Shown here: piece by piece, positions 8,601 to 19,200 of the stretch | Numbering within the stretch: the stretch's first letter is position 1 | Layout: each line of letters starts with the position of its first letter | From: an uncultured Bacteroidales bacterium | GTDB lineage: Bacteria; Bacteroidota; Bacteroidia; Bacteroidales; P3 | Assembly (NCBI GenBank): GCA_947303735.1 | Contig: CAMYZD010000012.1 | Coordinates: 1-34,180, forward strand | DNA length: 34,180 bases | Direction of reading: 5' to 3' | The notes under the pieces: model-generated | Seen by the model: the letters and a program-made list of their open reading frames with translations, nothing else | What the model was told of the DNA's origin: nothing | The model's database searches: none | Translations under genes and position numbers: made by a program

Positions 8601-8814
8601 TGGCCCCATAGGATTCAATGTGACGGATTATGAGCTGTGGGTATTCGACCGACGCGGGGCGTTGGTATTTCACAGTACGGCGATGGAAGATACGTGGGAC
8701 GGAACCAGTGACGGCAGACCCTGCAGACAGGAGGCGTATGCATATATCTGCCACTATACGACACCAACTAACGACCGGCTCACGGCAACGGGAGTGGTGA
8801 CCTTGCTGCGATAG
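5650..8814 (+). CDS. Large secreted protein with FN3, PKD-like and T9SS type B (CHU_C) sorting domains
   Basis: This 1054-residue protein has a signal peptide (residues 1-24, probable cleavage ASG|Q). A beta-rich N-terminal domain follows, then a fibronectin type III-like domain at about 228-312 (VTLSWEG, then LEPETEYEYIVYSFC). Next come a jelly-roll-like segment at about 325-520, an Ig-like segment at about 522-580 and a PKD-like domain at about 595-690. The C-terminal 90 residues are a gliding-motility-associated type B sorting domain: FPNVFTPN, then ELWVFDRRGALVF, WDGTSDG and a final VVTLLR. It is thus exported by Sec and the type IX system to the cell surface or medium. No catalytic domain is recognised; adhesion or matrix roles are only inferred. 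The 5' half is visibly more A+T-rich than the mutA operon. Confidence 0.85.
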   Translation: MRRFVHRLWLLVFLTAMGVGAASGQKASSYHLTSGNDSTLWVDMSDAQMYTPPTREVPIGFDFFFCGMFYRRVSVSYYGLILFENVVTDNFNPFTLFENYPPPLMDPYLSYRTISPVYMKTVGVPGTRKFVIELRVQVANESQSGERPIQVQLSEHDGSVLYLYGDPLTIPQNANFQIGFCGVDSTALFVNMQEHAVTEQCSWNSNFKDWPGYYRYYRFTPDTIDCCTHPFDVEIESVRARQVTLSWEGTVYQNRYEVHYRPIGGVQAWNVATTTLNNMVLSNLEPETEYEYIVYSFCGNGCKSKGIKGRFITICEKEDENQIIFYDLEGDGVECRIGYFSSQNTHEEIVDYGPESEMSRHTVHFDTSELDPRTNNLLHTVPPGHCHSVRLGNWRSGAERESIIYHIKVDTNKYDLLILRYAIVEQDPSHEEIGQPKFILNVLDSNNNTIDECYYANFVSGLGDVGWNRTENYIVWRDWTAIGVDLTPLHGQNIQVQLDNYDCGYGGHYGYAYFTLDSEKKRILSANCGSSETNTFYAPEGFSYRWYREDNPSQTLSTSSSLTVTQEGVYKCRASFLTGGSNCGFTLTTFAGSRYPKASFAADSLDSCGFAYEFKNSSRVARDEALTQLTSESCEQYLWRVSDGTTSTATNLVHSFDEGTYTVELVAMLANGQCRDSVSQTITINKPKDTIADTFCIGGCYYFADWGYYQPGQYIIPDGCWSHYLQLEQTQYFYEDIEVVACESEGYLMGDSVYDAPGVYDVHLRSVDGCDSSYTLHLSLRPRLSADYEIERVCSENPYYYLVGEYSEAPPEYAEAGSVAFVGADSLLYRWNAASGLSRLPYLDSNGKLHFDASWDATYYLQIQYLDSPACPETDTIELQELKALIADLEVTPTWLSYDNLDVTAMNRCRFATSHRWLVDGVDQGEDGPVFHFVASPDVDTVRIGIAASNDACADTAEKAIPVLRYLLMFPNVFTPNLGTNSRFGPIGFNVTDYELWVFDRRGALVFHSTAMEDTWDGTSDGRPCRQEAYAYICHYTTPTNDRLTATGVVTLLR

Positions 8815-8815
8815 C

Positions 8816-11800
8816 CTATTGGCAAGGGAGGACTTGGCAGTGGTCGGGTCCGATGTAGAGAAGGTATCCTTTGACTTGTAAAGAATGAGTGATGGCGGCA
8901 ATGGCCTGACAATAGCGTGACACTTGGTCGCGGTGCTCGTTGCGAGGCGAACCTGTCTTGAAGTCAATGACCCATGTTTCGGATGGGGTGAAGACAATCC
9001 GGTCGGGACGTAATACTACACCCTGGCATACGAGGTTGCACTCATTCAGGCTGCGATAGGCAGGGTCGAAGAATTTTGCCACATCCTCTTGTTTCATCAT
9101 GTTGTGCAGAGTGTCGCGTAATGAGTCGGCCTCTTCGTCGACTAAAGGATGGCGTTGGAGGTAGTTTTCTAGCACGGTGTCGGCCTCATCGCGGTGGCGG
9201 AGGAGAGCCAGGAGGTCGTGCAGTTGGTTGCCTCGGCGGATGGCAGTGTCGTCCAGTTCGCCAAAGAGGACGGAGGATTGGTCGGCAATGGCAATGCGTG
9301 ACATCCATTCAGGGTAGCTCAGTGTTTGTAGCTGGATGTTCTGAGCTACGGTCTTTTCTGTCTTGGAGATTGCTTTAGGAAGGTCTTCGCCGATGGCGCT
9401 GACTTGGGGACGCACCTCGCTAAAATCGGAACGAGTGGCAAGGTAGTCCTGCAGTAGGGACGCGTAGTCGGTGCCTTCACTTTTCTTGGGAGCCTGGCAG
9501 TAGACGAGAAGTTTCTCGCGTGGACGGGTGAGGGCGACATAGAGGACATTGATGCGGTCCATATCGCTCTTGCGCATCTCGTCGGCATACTCCTCGTCGA
9601 AGAAGGTATGCTGGTCTTTGGTAGGGTGTATCAGACCAGCAGGCAGTGGGAGCCCCTCATTGTCGATGTGGACCCAGATGCTGTCCTGTTGGTTGCGTTT
9701 GGTCAAAATGGGATAGAGTATGATGGGGGCTTCAAGACCTTTTGCCTTGTGGATGGTCATCAGGCGTACGGCATCGAGGTCGCTGCTAGTGCTGGTGGAG
9801 AGGCGGTCTTTTTGTTCGTCGAACCACTCAACAAACTCGGACAGGTCTTGCCGGTGGGAGGTGCTGTATTTGGCCACTACGTTGAGGAAAGTGGCTGTGT
9901 AGGCAGTTTCAATGCCGTCGAGCCGTAGCATGCGTATTGCCTCTTCGCAGCAGTCGTACAGTCCTAGACGTCTCAGTTTGTCGCATCGGAGGGAAAGTCC
10001 TTCGGGCTCAAGTAGGGTGTCGAGGCTGGGCAAGGGAGAGTCGACAGAAGAGAGGAAGTCGGAAGAGAAGTCGCGGTGAATAATGCCAAGATTGCAGAGG
10101 TATATCATTATTCTGGCAGCTGCAACACGGTCGCTACCGTCTATTAGATATTGCAAGAGGCTTCGCAGAAGCATGACTACTTGGCTTTGTGTGAGAAGGA
10201 ATGATTCGCTTGAGACGACGGGAATGTGGTTTTCGGTCAGGAAGGTGGAGATTTCTGAGAGCGTCCGTTTGTCGCGAGCCAGCAGCGAGATATCGCGATA
10301 GTGGAAGCCCAACTCGTCGACTTGGTGACGAATGTCGTGAAGCATTTCTTCCCAAAGGGGGACGTGACCCTCTTCTAGATCCCAGAAGCCGAGTTGCACA
10401 TACCCACCATCCCTCATAGGCACCTGCCGGAGGTCGGGGCTTTCTCCTTTGCCGAGATAAATGTCTTTAAGGTCGTCATTGTCGTCGAAGCGGTTGCGGA
10501 TTGCCCACTCGAAGAAGTTGTTGTTGAACTCTACGATGGTGCTGCCCGTGCGGAAGTTGCGGTCGAGATGAGTGATGTTGCTCACTTGAGGCTGTTCAAG
10601 GATATAGCCGTGCAGGGGGCTGTCGACATGGGGTAGCGCCATGAACTGTTCAACATCGCCCTGACGGAAGCGGTAGATGGCCTGTTTGCCATCACCTACT
10701 ACGAGAGAGGTGTGGTCGGAAGCCACACCGTTTTCGACCAGAGGCACGAGATTGAGCCACTGCATACGGGAGGTATCTTGGAATTCGTCAATCAGATAGT
10801 TCCAATAGCGGTTGCCGAGGCGCTCGTAGATGAATGGAGCAGGCTCTTCGCGCACCACGTCGGCAATGCGCTTGTTGAACTCGGAGATATGGACAATCTC
10901 GTTCTCGGCAGAGTAGCCTTCGACCAATTCGCCCAACTTGTTGAGCAAGGCTAAGGAATAGATGTTCTTGAGGAGCAGACGGCGAGAGTTGTAGAGCAGG
11001 CCTTCGGTGTTGTAAAGTTGAAGGAAACGTTGGTATACCTCCTGGAGACGGGGTTTTGCCCTCTCGAGCGCATCACGGGTGGCTGGGCTGCATTTGCTTC
11101 CGCCTAGTTTGTCACTTTCTAGATAGGCGAGGACGTAACTGTTGGGTTCGTTGATGGTGCCCTCAGAGAGCTTGCGAAAGAATGCGCCAGCTCCTTTTGT
11201 ACCATAGTAAAAGTCCTCAACAGAGAGTTGTTCGCTGGCAATGATGTCGAGACCGAGATTGCCAAGGTCGCGCATTTGGTGCTCGTATTGACGATTGGCA
11301 GCGATAAGCCGATGCTGAATGTCGAGGAACTGGGAGGTGTCGAGGTGTCTTAGGGATTCAAGGAACTCTTCAGACTGCTCCTTAAATAGCTCTTCGGCCA
11401 ATTGAGAGAGCTCGCGCTCGACCATGAAACTCTTTCCTTCGTTCATCCGGTTCTCAGCAAACTCGCAGAGCATCTCGGTCAGTTCTTCCTGACCATCGGT
11501 ACCTGCCAATGCCATTAGTTCGTCGACGGCATTCTGGATGAGGTCGTCGTTATCGATGTATACATCGAAATTGAGTGGCAAGTTGAGGTCGTGAGCGAAG
11601 GTACGGACGATTCGGTGCATGAAACTGTCGATGGTGCAGACGGCAAGGTCGGAGTAGTTGTGCAGTATGGCCTGACGTACGGTGGAGGCGTATTGCCGCA
11701 GTTGGCTGTCGGAAAGATGGAGCCGTTGGGCAATATCGACTCCCATGGGACAATCGTAACCCCGAGTAGCCATTTCGTCTAGTTCGTGGAGTATGCGTTC

Positions 11801-11974
11801 CTTCATCTCGTTGGCGGCCTTGTTGGTGAATGTGATGGCCAATATGTGAGTGAAGCGCTGGCTTAGTTGACTTTCGGGAGCAGAAAAAGCCAGTTGGAGG
11901 TATTGGCGAACAAGGGTGTAGGTCTTGCCGGAGCCGGCTGCTGCACGGCATATAATGAAACGGCTGCTGTCCAT
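8816..11974 (-). CDS. AddA-like UvrD-family helicase/PD-(D/E)XK nuclease
   Basis: This 1052-residue protein combines a superfamily 1 helicase with a C-terminal nuclease, as in AddA/RecB proteins that process double-strand breaks for RecA. Helicase motifs appear in order: Walker A AAAGSGKT (11-18), ITFTNKAANEM, the Walker B DEFQDT, GDGKQAIYRFRQGD, LDRNFRTG, TIHKAKGLEAP and VALTRPREKLLV. The nuclease appears as RGNQLHDLLAL, RPDRIVF, VIDFKTG and QVSRYCQAI near the C-terminus, with the expected Asp and Lys. The ATG overlaps nothing but starts one base after the tilS stop, implying translational coupling. The AddB-type partner usual in Bacteroidota is not adjacent on either side. Its stop is one base from the converging T9SS cargo gene. 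Confidence 0.9.
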   Translation of the reverse strand: MDSSRFIICRAAAGSGKTYTLVRQYLQLAFSAPESQLSQRFTHILAITFTNKAANEMKERILHELDEMATRGYDCPMGVDIAQRLHLSDSQLRQYASTVRQAILHNYSDLAVCTIDSFMHRIVRTFAHDLNLPLNFDVYIDNDDLIQNAVDELMALAGTDGQEELTEMLCEFAENRMNEGKSFMVERELSQLAEELFKEQSEEFLESLRHLDTSQFLDIQHRLIAANRQYEHQMRDLGNLGLDIIASEQLSVEDFYYGTKGAGAFFRKLSEGTINEPNSYVLAYLESDKLGGSKCSPATRDALERAKPRLQEVYQRFLQLYNTEGLLYNSRRLLLKNIYSLALLNKLGELVEGYSAENEIVHISEFNKRIADVVREEPAPFIYERLGNRYWNYLIDEFQDTSRMQWLNLVPLVENGVASDHTSLVVGDGKQAIYRFRQGDVEQFMALPHVDSPLHGYILEQPQVSNITHLDRNFRTGSTIVEFNNNFFEWAIRNRFDDNDDLKDIYLGKGESPDLRQVPMRDGGYVQLGFWDLEEGHVPLWEEMLHDIRHQVDELGFHYRDISLLARDKRTLSEISTFLTENHIPVVSSESFLLTQSQVVMLLRSLLQYLIDGSDRVAAARIMIYLCNLGIIHRDFSSDFLSSVDSPLPSLDTLLEPEGLSLRCDKLRRLGLYDCCEEAIRMLRLDGIETAYTATFLNVVAKYSTSHRQDLSEFVEWFDEQKDRLSTSTSSDLDAVRLMTIHKAKGLEAPIILYPILTKRNQQDSIWVHIDNEGLPLPAGLIHPTKDQHTFFDEEYADEMRKSDMDRINVLYVALTRPREKLLVYCQAPKKSEGTDYASLLQDYLATRSDFSEVRPQVSAIGEDLPKAISKTEKTVAQNIQLQTLSYPEWMSRIAIADQSSVLFGELDDTAIRRGNQLHDLLALLRHRDEADTVLENYLQRHPLVDEEADSLRDTLHNMMKQEDVAKFFDPAYRSLNECNLVCQGVVLRPDRIVFTPSETWVIDFKTGSPRNEHRDQVSRYCQAIAAITHSLQVKGYLLYIGPDHCQVLPCQ

Positions 11975-11975
11975 G

Positions 11976-13286
11976 TCAGTATATTTCGATGAGAAGGATT
12001 TGTCGAGTGTAGGAGGTAATACGGTGGGGGTGACTTGTACGGTGGTGGACTATCCAGAGAATGTTGTCGTTGGCATCGACCAAAATGAGTTGGGACTGCT
12101 TGTCGGGCTGACTGTATTTATGGTCGGAGAAGTAGTCGCTCAAAAGCTGGGTGCCATGGGGCATACCAAGGGGTTGAAAACGGTCACCAGGCCGCCAATG
12201 TCGTAGGCGTAAGGGCAGTTTCACGGTGTCAGCATCGAAGGCGGCTTGGGTAGAAGGAAGTTGCTTTGGGTTGAACCCCTGAGGTGAGATGGTTTCTATG
12301 TGAATGGAAGGGAGGCTTTCGGTTGGAGTCGTATTCGGATGGAGTATTAGTCTGCCACGGTCGAGATAGGCGGTATGGGAAGGAGTTTGGAAAGTCTTGC
12401 CTGATTGGGATGCTGTAAGGATGTTGGCTATAGTGTCGGCATTGAAGCCAAAGGGTTTGAGAATTTCAAAATAGAGTTGTTGACGAATTGAGGGTTGGGA
12501 GTGATGGTTGAGAGGTGCGGGAAGGGAAGTGCTGAGGTCGAGGATGAGAGAACCGTCGGGTTGGGAATGTAAAAGTTGGACCTTTAGGGACTCTAGGAGG
12601 GCCATGTAGAGCTGCTCGGTTGACTGGAGATGAAGGATGGTTTGCTGCAGGGTGTGGTCGGCGGCGGGTTGAAGTAGACGGAGTAGGGGCATGAGTTGGT
12701 GTCGCACTTGGTTGCGAAGATAGTCAAGAGAGGCATTGGTTGAGTCTTCGACATGGAGGAGTTGGTGCTGGGCGGCATAGCCCTCGATATCATGTCGTGA
12801 GAAGGGGAGGAGAGGGCGCACAATGTGGCCCTGAACAGGAAGGATGCCGTGGAGCCCTGCTAGACCTGTACCTCGGAGGAGATTGAGAAAGAAGGTTTCG
12901 GTGGAGTCATCGCGGTGGTGAGCGGTGAGAATGGCAGCGTAATGATGTTGCTGCAGTAGCTGTTCAAAATAGTCGTAACGTAGTTGTCGTGCTGCCTGCT
13001 CGATGCTTTGATGGTGGGAGGAAGCATGAGACCGAGTGTTGAAATGTGCCACATGGAAAGGCACAGCATAGTCGGATGCCAGCTTGCGGACAAAGGCTTC
13101 GTCGCGGTCGCAGTCGGAAGGTCGTAAGTGGAAATTGCAATGGGCGATGGCAAAAGGGTATCTTGCAGAGTGCATGAGGTGGGTTAATACCACAGAGTCG
13201 ATACCACCACTAACAGCAAGCAGCACCTGCTGCCCAGTGGGGAAGAGGTGCTGCTGCTGAATGTGTGCTGTAAAGGACTGTAGCAC
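11976..13286 (-). CDS. tilS: tRNA(Ile)-lysidine synthetase
   Basis: This 436-residue protein is TilS, which converts C34 of the CAU-anticodon tRNA-Ile to lysidine so that it reads AUA; it is normally essential. The N-terminal PP-loop ATPase carries SGGIDS at residues 26-31 (LLAVSGGIDSVVLTHLM). Downstream are HHRDDSTETFFLNLLRGTGLAGL and the VRPLLPF block. The C-terminal domain has the RHWRPGDRFQPLGM, then LSDYFSDHK signature. The start is GTG at 13284-13286, whose first base is the last base of the upstream giant gene's TAG stop. No upstream ATG is possible in frame, and the next Met lies beyond the catalytic loop. The start-stop overlap suggests dependence on translation of the surface-protein gene. 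Confidence 0.93.
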   Translation of the reverse strand: MLQSFTAHIQQQHLFPTGQQVLLAVSGGIDSVVLTHLMHSARYPFAIAHCNFHLRPSDCDRDEAFVRKLASDYAVPFHVAHFNTRSHASSHHQSIEQAARQLRYDYFEQLLQQHHYAAILTAHHRDDSTETFFLNLLRGTGLAGLHGILPVQGHIVRPLLPFSRHDIEGYAAQHQLLHVEDSTNASLDYLRNQVRHQLMPLLRLLQPAADHTLQQTILHLQSTEQLYMALLESLKVQLLHSQPDGSLILDLSTSLPAPLNHHSQPSIRQQLYFEILKPFGFNADTIANILTASQSGKTFQTPSHTAYLDRGRLILHPNTTPTESLPSIHIETISPQGFNPKQLPSTQAAFDADTVKLPLRLRHWRPGDRFQPLGMPHGTQLLSDYFSDHKYSQPDKQSQLILVDANDNILWIVHHRTSHPHRITSYTRQILLIEIY

Positions 13287-16200
13287 TATCGGATAATCAT
13301 CTTGTGCATACGACGCTGACCCTCGAACTCAATGCCATAGTAGTATACTCCGCTAGGTAGAGTTCCCTTGCTGAAGGAGATGGTATGACGACCTTCATCA
13401 TAGCGGGCAGTTTCCTCGTGTACGAGGCGTCCGACCACGTCGGTGACGAAGAATCGTGTAGTACCACTATAGGGCAGTGCAAACTCGATGCGTGTAGTAC
13501 CATCATAGGGATTGGGGTAGTTCTGCTCCAATACGAAGTCGGGTTCGTTGACATTGGGGATGTCTTCGAAGTAGTTGATGACTTCGATGATAGACGTTTG
13601 GTCGTTGGAGGGATCAGAATCAAGGTTAGGCATCATGATGTGACCGGAGCCTGTGTATTCACGAGTAGGACTCTTTGCAATCTTCTTGTTGAGGAGGACG
13701 TGGCGTGTCTCACCTGGAGCCCAAACTACGCTGTTGGCCGGGAAGTATTGAGACTGTTCGGGAGCGCCATTGATGGTGTAGAAGAGTCGGAAATTGTTGA
13801 AGAAGCTGATATTACCATTACTACGAACGACAGCACGTATGCGGCAGGAGTCGCTCATGTTCTCTTCGACTTGGTACTTCACCAATTGCATGTCAGTAAG
13901 GTAAGGTTGGATGACGGTGGTGGTGTCGTTTCTTTGGTTGGTATCGTCGTGGACAACACAGTAGGAGGTGACATAGTCCCATGTACCAGAACGAGATTCA
14001 ACAGGCTGGGCGAAGCGATGGACGGCATGGCCACCGGCAGGAAGCGGACGGTCGCGATGGAAGGTCTCTTCAACACGGGTGCTAGTGTCGCGGTCAATGT
14101 AGAAGCCTACTGTGAAATCGTTGGCTGCACGAGCACCCACGTTGTCGAGGACAATGCAGATGTGGTAGTCCCTAGGAGAACGTAAGTCGACCATGGAGGC
14201 AGTGGCCTGTATGTCGGTGATGGCTGCGATGCCAGCGATCTCCTTGAAGATGGAGTCGTTGTAGGGATAAACATCGTAGCGATAGTTGCACCAAGTGGAC
14301 AGGCGCATGGTGCCCATGGTGGCACGCTCGCGGTGGCGGAAGGTGTAGTTGAAGAATTCGGTAGAGCCGAGGTTGCGTCCGATGTAATCGGCAAAACGGA
14401 TGTGTTCGGTGACGGTGTCGTTATTGTTATAGATATATGAGACATCGCATTCATCGATCTCGTTCTGTCCGAAGTTACGCAGACGGAGAGTAATGTCGAT
14501 GCTGTCGCCTGCAACCGCACTGGCAAGAGGTGAGTTGATTGCATATAGGTAGAGGTCGTTGGCAAGAGGTGACAATCCAAATAAGTTGCAGGTAGTATCA
14601 TTGTCGCGATAGTAGTCGGACTGGACTTTGGTGAATGCGCAGATTTGGAATGTGTCGGGGAACTCGTTGGTAACGACGAACGGAGTCGGGAACTCATATT
14701 CAATTGACTCTCCGGCGGGAATCCATTCAGTGCAGATGGCTTCGTGTGGCAGATAGGTGCCATAGGGTTTGTAGCAGACGGTGAAGTTGTGGATGCTGTC
14801 GTATCCGTAGTTGTGGATTCGGACACGCGGGTAGATAGTTTCACCAAATTGAGGATTGACAGGATAAATGATTTCACGGACTCCTACATCGACAGAACGA
14901 CGTGCACGGCCGATGACAAAGTTGTCGATGGCGAAGCCGTCGCCAAAGTTGGAAGCAGGAGAGGTGGTGACAGGTGTGGTAAACACGAACCTAAACTGGA
15001 CGTGCTGGCCAAATTCACCACTGATGAGTGAGGTGGGGAACATGTAGTAGTTGTAGGCACCGTTTATAGAGGAACTTGTCCAACCATCTTCAGTATCGTA
15101 CCAAGTGGATTGTTCATCTGTGCCCCAACGGAAGTTCGGGTCTTCGACACGTACCCATTGACCCTGATAGTTGAGATATTCCATTATAAGGATGGCACCT
15201 TCTGCTATGCTTTTGCTTAGGAGGAAGTTGATTGTGTCGGGTCGTATCTGTTGGATGTTGATGATAGGAGTATAGAGTACGCTACGGTTACCATGTTTGC
15301 CAGATACGATTGACTCTGTAGCACTAGTGATGTAGGCATTGGGTTGCGAATAGGCAGAGGAAATAGTACTCTTAGCTGGCATACCGCGCTCGAAATAGTT
15401 GCGGGTGAAGTTGTTGTAACCAACAGGGGCATACCATTTATCAATAGATTGGTCGAAGCTGTCGATAAAGCGTAGCTCGACAACGTAGTAGCGATGATAT
15501 TGATATTGTAGAGTATTGTTGGTTGTGTGGAAAGTATCGCCTTCAACCTCAACTGTGCAGTGAAGGTTGGTGGTACCTTCTGGGAAGTTGACGGAATCGA
15601 TAGTGACAGGTGTGCTCATGCCGGGTTCGAGTTCGCCATTCCAGTTGATGGTACCTTGGTAGAATGGGTCGCTATGGTTGACAAACTGGTAGTTGATGGC
15701 AGCGTGTGTGAGTGTCTCGGAGCCTTTGTTGGCAAGCATGATGGTCACATGGTGGTCGGTGTCGGTCACGATGTGGTTCCTTGGAGAGACCACGCGGGTG
15801 AGTGCGGCATCGACGCTGTCGAGCATACAGTCTTCCTGAATGTAGATCAGATACTGCTGCATCTGACCGTTCTCAAAGGCACTGGCAGTTTCAAGACCAT
15901 TGACAATGAGAGTAGAGTCGCCATGCACCCAAACAAGCATACGGGTATATCCGTAATGAGCATAGTCAGGGATAGTTAGCGGTATTTTGGTAGGTCTGCG
16001 GCTACGAACCTTAATTGCTTTTGCTAGTAGCGATTTAGTGATGTTCTCTTTGCCGTTGAAGTCGTATTTGCCATCACGGTTGTAGTCGATAATGACATAC
16101 AAGGAAGCTGCGCTTGAGGAGTCAAGTTCGTCCTGATTGTTGGCCACTTCAATGGTGAGAGTGTCTTGCGTTCCTCGGCGGACAAACAATGTGGGCACTT

Positions 16201-19200
16201 CGGCATTTGTAGGATTATATGAACCTAGCCAGAGGTTGTCGTATCCGATGAGGTCGGGCATGACATTATCGAGTTCGTTGTAAGAAACCCGCGTGATGTC
16301 GAATCCAGCAGGAGAAGTTGGTGCATACTTATTAATCGTGTCGTAAGTGTTTTCTGCCAGTGATCGGAATGTGTGTACTGTGCGCAGGGTGTCGTTGCCA
16401 CGTTGCTGATCATCGGGGTGATAGACCCAGGCATTAAGAGTGAAAGTAGTGTTGCTGAGAGGTTGGTTGATCATCAGCATGGCAGTGTCGTCAAGGCAGC
16501 CACCGAAAGTGTGGTCGTAGTATGAGACGTTGTCGCCCACACGTCCGGGTATGGTGTGCCGCAAAGTGTCGTGGACCTCTAGGTAAGTGACACGTCCATT
16601 TGCGTTCATGAACTTGAATGCAAGCGGAATGTTGGAAATAGGTTGGCTACCATAGTTGACCACACGGAGGGTGACAGTGTCTTTCTCTAGGTAGACACGG
16701 CCGCTGCCACGGGGTGAACGTACCTCTGAAATGGAGACATCATATGTGAGTGGCATGTTGATGCCCACATTAATATTGGAATAGTAGCTGGTGCAGTTCT
16801 TCGAACTGAGGCAGTAGAGGTAGTAGGAGGAATCGTGGAAGTACTGAGGTGTGTTGCTCCAATGGGTAGAACGAGTGTAGTTGTTATTGCCGTTATAGAA
16901 GAAGCTTCCATTGGTGGTGTCGCGTGTCCAACGGACTACTCGTGATTCGCCCTGTGTGGCCCAGAGATTACCATAGGTACCGTAGTCGACCATAGTGTCA
17001 TGGGCTACAGGAGCTTCGGGAGTGTGGTTGGAGGTGATGTTGATGTAGTTTGTAGTGTCGTTGAATTGTTTGATATCGTATTGGGCAGTGACGAAACCAC
17101 GCAGACGGGCAGTAATATCGAGCAGTGTGCCGGTTGGGTACAGATTGGGCTCGTAGGCTGTCGAGAGGGTGACTTCGCGTTGGGTTCCAACAGGCAAGTC
17201 GGTACCAGCGAAAGTCTGGACGTCAAGACTGCTGCTGCCGGGGAAGTTGGGGAAGGACTGTGTAGAAGGTTGGTGGCAGTAAAAGTCGTAGCCTAAGGTG
17301 AAGGTGAAGTCGCCGGGGAAGTCTTTCTTACCATTATTTCTGAGAGTGTAGCGGAGTGGTACACTATACATGCGGCAGTGAGCTGGGTCGCAGGTGCTAT
17401 CTACTGCGACAGAGACTACCTGCAGGTCGTAGGCAGGATAGATGAATACTTCGGCAGTGTCGATGTTGTCTTCAGGACGTTGGTCGACGACATTACTATT
17501 CATATTGATTACCACTACTACACGCTGGGTGTCGACAATGCCCAAGGGGGATTGGAGTAGGACAGAGTCTTCAACAAAAGCTTGGGCTGCCAAGCGGTTA
17601 ATGGTACGAGTTTCAGAGCTTACCAATGGCGAAACATCAGCAAGGTAGCAGTGCCATGTGAGGTTGTTTTCGACAGCCGTACCGTTATTGAAGAACTTGA
17701 CCCTAACCATTATGGAGTCGGTCTCAATATTGAGGACTGTGGGATTGGCTCCGGTCGTGACAGCGGGAACATAGGGTTCAGTAATATCTGCTACAGCAAC
17801 ATCGTGGGTCTCACGAATGCAGTTAAACTCGTAGGCACCGATAGTGGGTTTAGGAATCTGTGGGCGGATGCATCCCTTGATGTCCGTGATGACGTCAGGA
17901 TTGTACTGTGCCTTGTCGGCAAACTGTGCCAAGAGGGTACTCAAATTGTAGATGCTGTCCACGAAATACGGGAGAGTTTGGTATGAGTTGTTGTCAGCAT
18001 GGTTCAGTAGCTTCAGGCTGTCAAGGTTGTTGCAGTTGACTCCCCAGAAGGCGAACTTGATGACACCAGTGGTAGCATGGGTGTCGGCATTGGTCCAATA
18101 GACATTGTAGTTGGAACTCGACATACAGGTATCGATTGCCACATAGTAGGCAAAGCCCTTACTCTCGTTCTTGAAGATGTTGTTCAAGGCATGGATATAA
18201 GAGGAGTTCTGGCAGCTGAAGGTTCGGGTATTAGACTGGTTGGCACCAGCGTAGAGGTTACATGTGTTGTAGTAGACACTGACATGTTTCGACAGTGAGT
18301 CGACCCAGATGGCAGACGATGAGAGTGAGGCAACACCAGTACCATATAATGAAACCATATTATTATATACGGTCACACGGTCGATGTTGGTACCGCGGCA
18401 TTTGAAGAGGGCAATACCGCGCTTACCACCATTACGGCTGTCTATCAGGTGAACATAGTTGCGTTGGACGCTGGCATGGTTGGAGTTGGCAAGATATATA
18501 CCGGTGAGAGGCTTGCTTGCTACCGTTACACCCGATGCGATGCTGTCGCCATTCACAATGACAGTGTCGCTATTGCGGAGGTACACACCCATGTACCAGA
18601 AGTTCAATATATCAGAGTTGAGAATCGAGATGTTGTCGCTATAGTTGTTGTTGATTGAGCGAACGGCGTAGTAGCCACTATCAAGTAAACAGTTGTTAAT
18701 TGTGATAAAGTGGTTGTTATCGCCAAGTAGCATCACATTGGCATTGGTTGAAGATGCCGTGGTCTTCTTAGACCGAAGGATGCAGTTGAGGAATGAAATG
18801 TAGTTGGAATTCTCAATTTTCGTCACATTGGCAAAGATGTTGTTGCCAGAGCCGGAGGTGTAATTAGCGTAGAAGTTGATGCTATCGAAAATGATATGCT
18901 CGGCACCGTTCATCTGGAATACATAGTTGCTAGCGTTGGTGGGAGTGAATGTTATGGTAGCCCTGTCGGTAGCTCCTGTAATGGTTCTAAACGTAATGGT
19001 GTTGTTAGCGTCAGCACCATCCACAGCGCCAAAGTCGAGCTGCTCATTAAAGGTTTCTTCGCAGAGCTCAAACACGATGGCGCCTGCCACACCCGCATTG
19101 TGCAGGGTGTCGAGAGCCGTGGTGATGTTCGGGAAGTCACTGCCCATGCAGGTACCGATAGTGTAGGTGCCGCTGCAGAAACGTACATTGAAAGTACGGA

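Noticed and set aside
13385-14185. A 266-codon plus-strand frame opposite the end of the giant gene
   Set aside because: It lies antisense to the T9SS sorting domain and CARDB-like modules and has no family resemblance; a codon-bias shadow.
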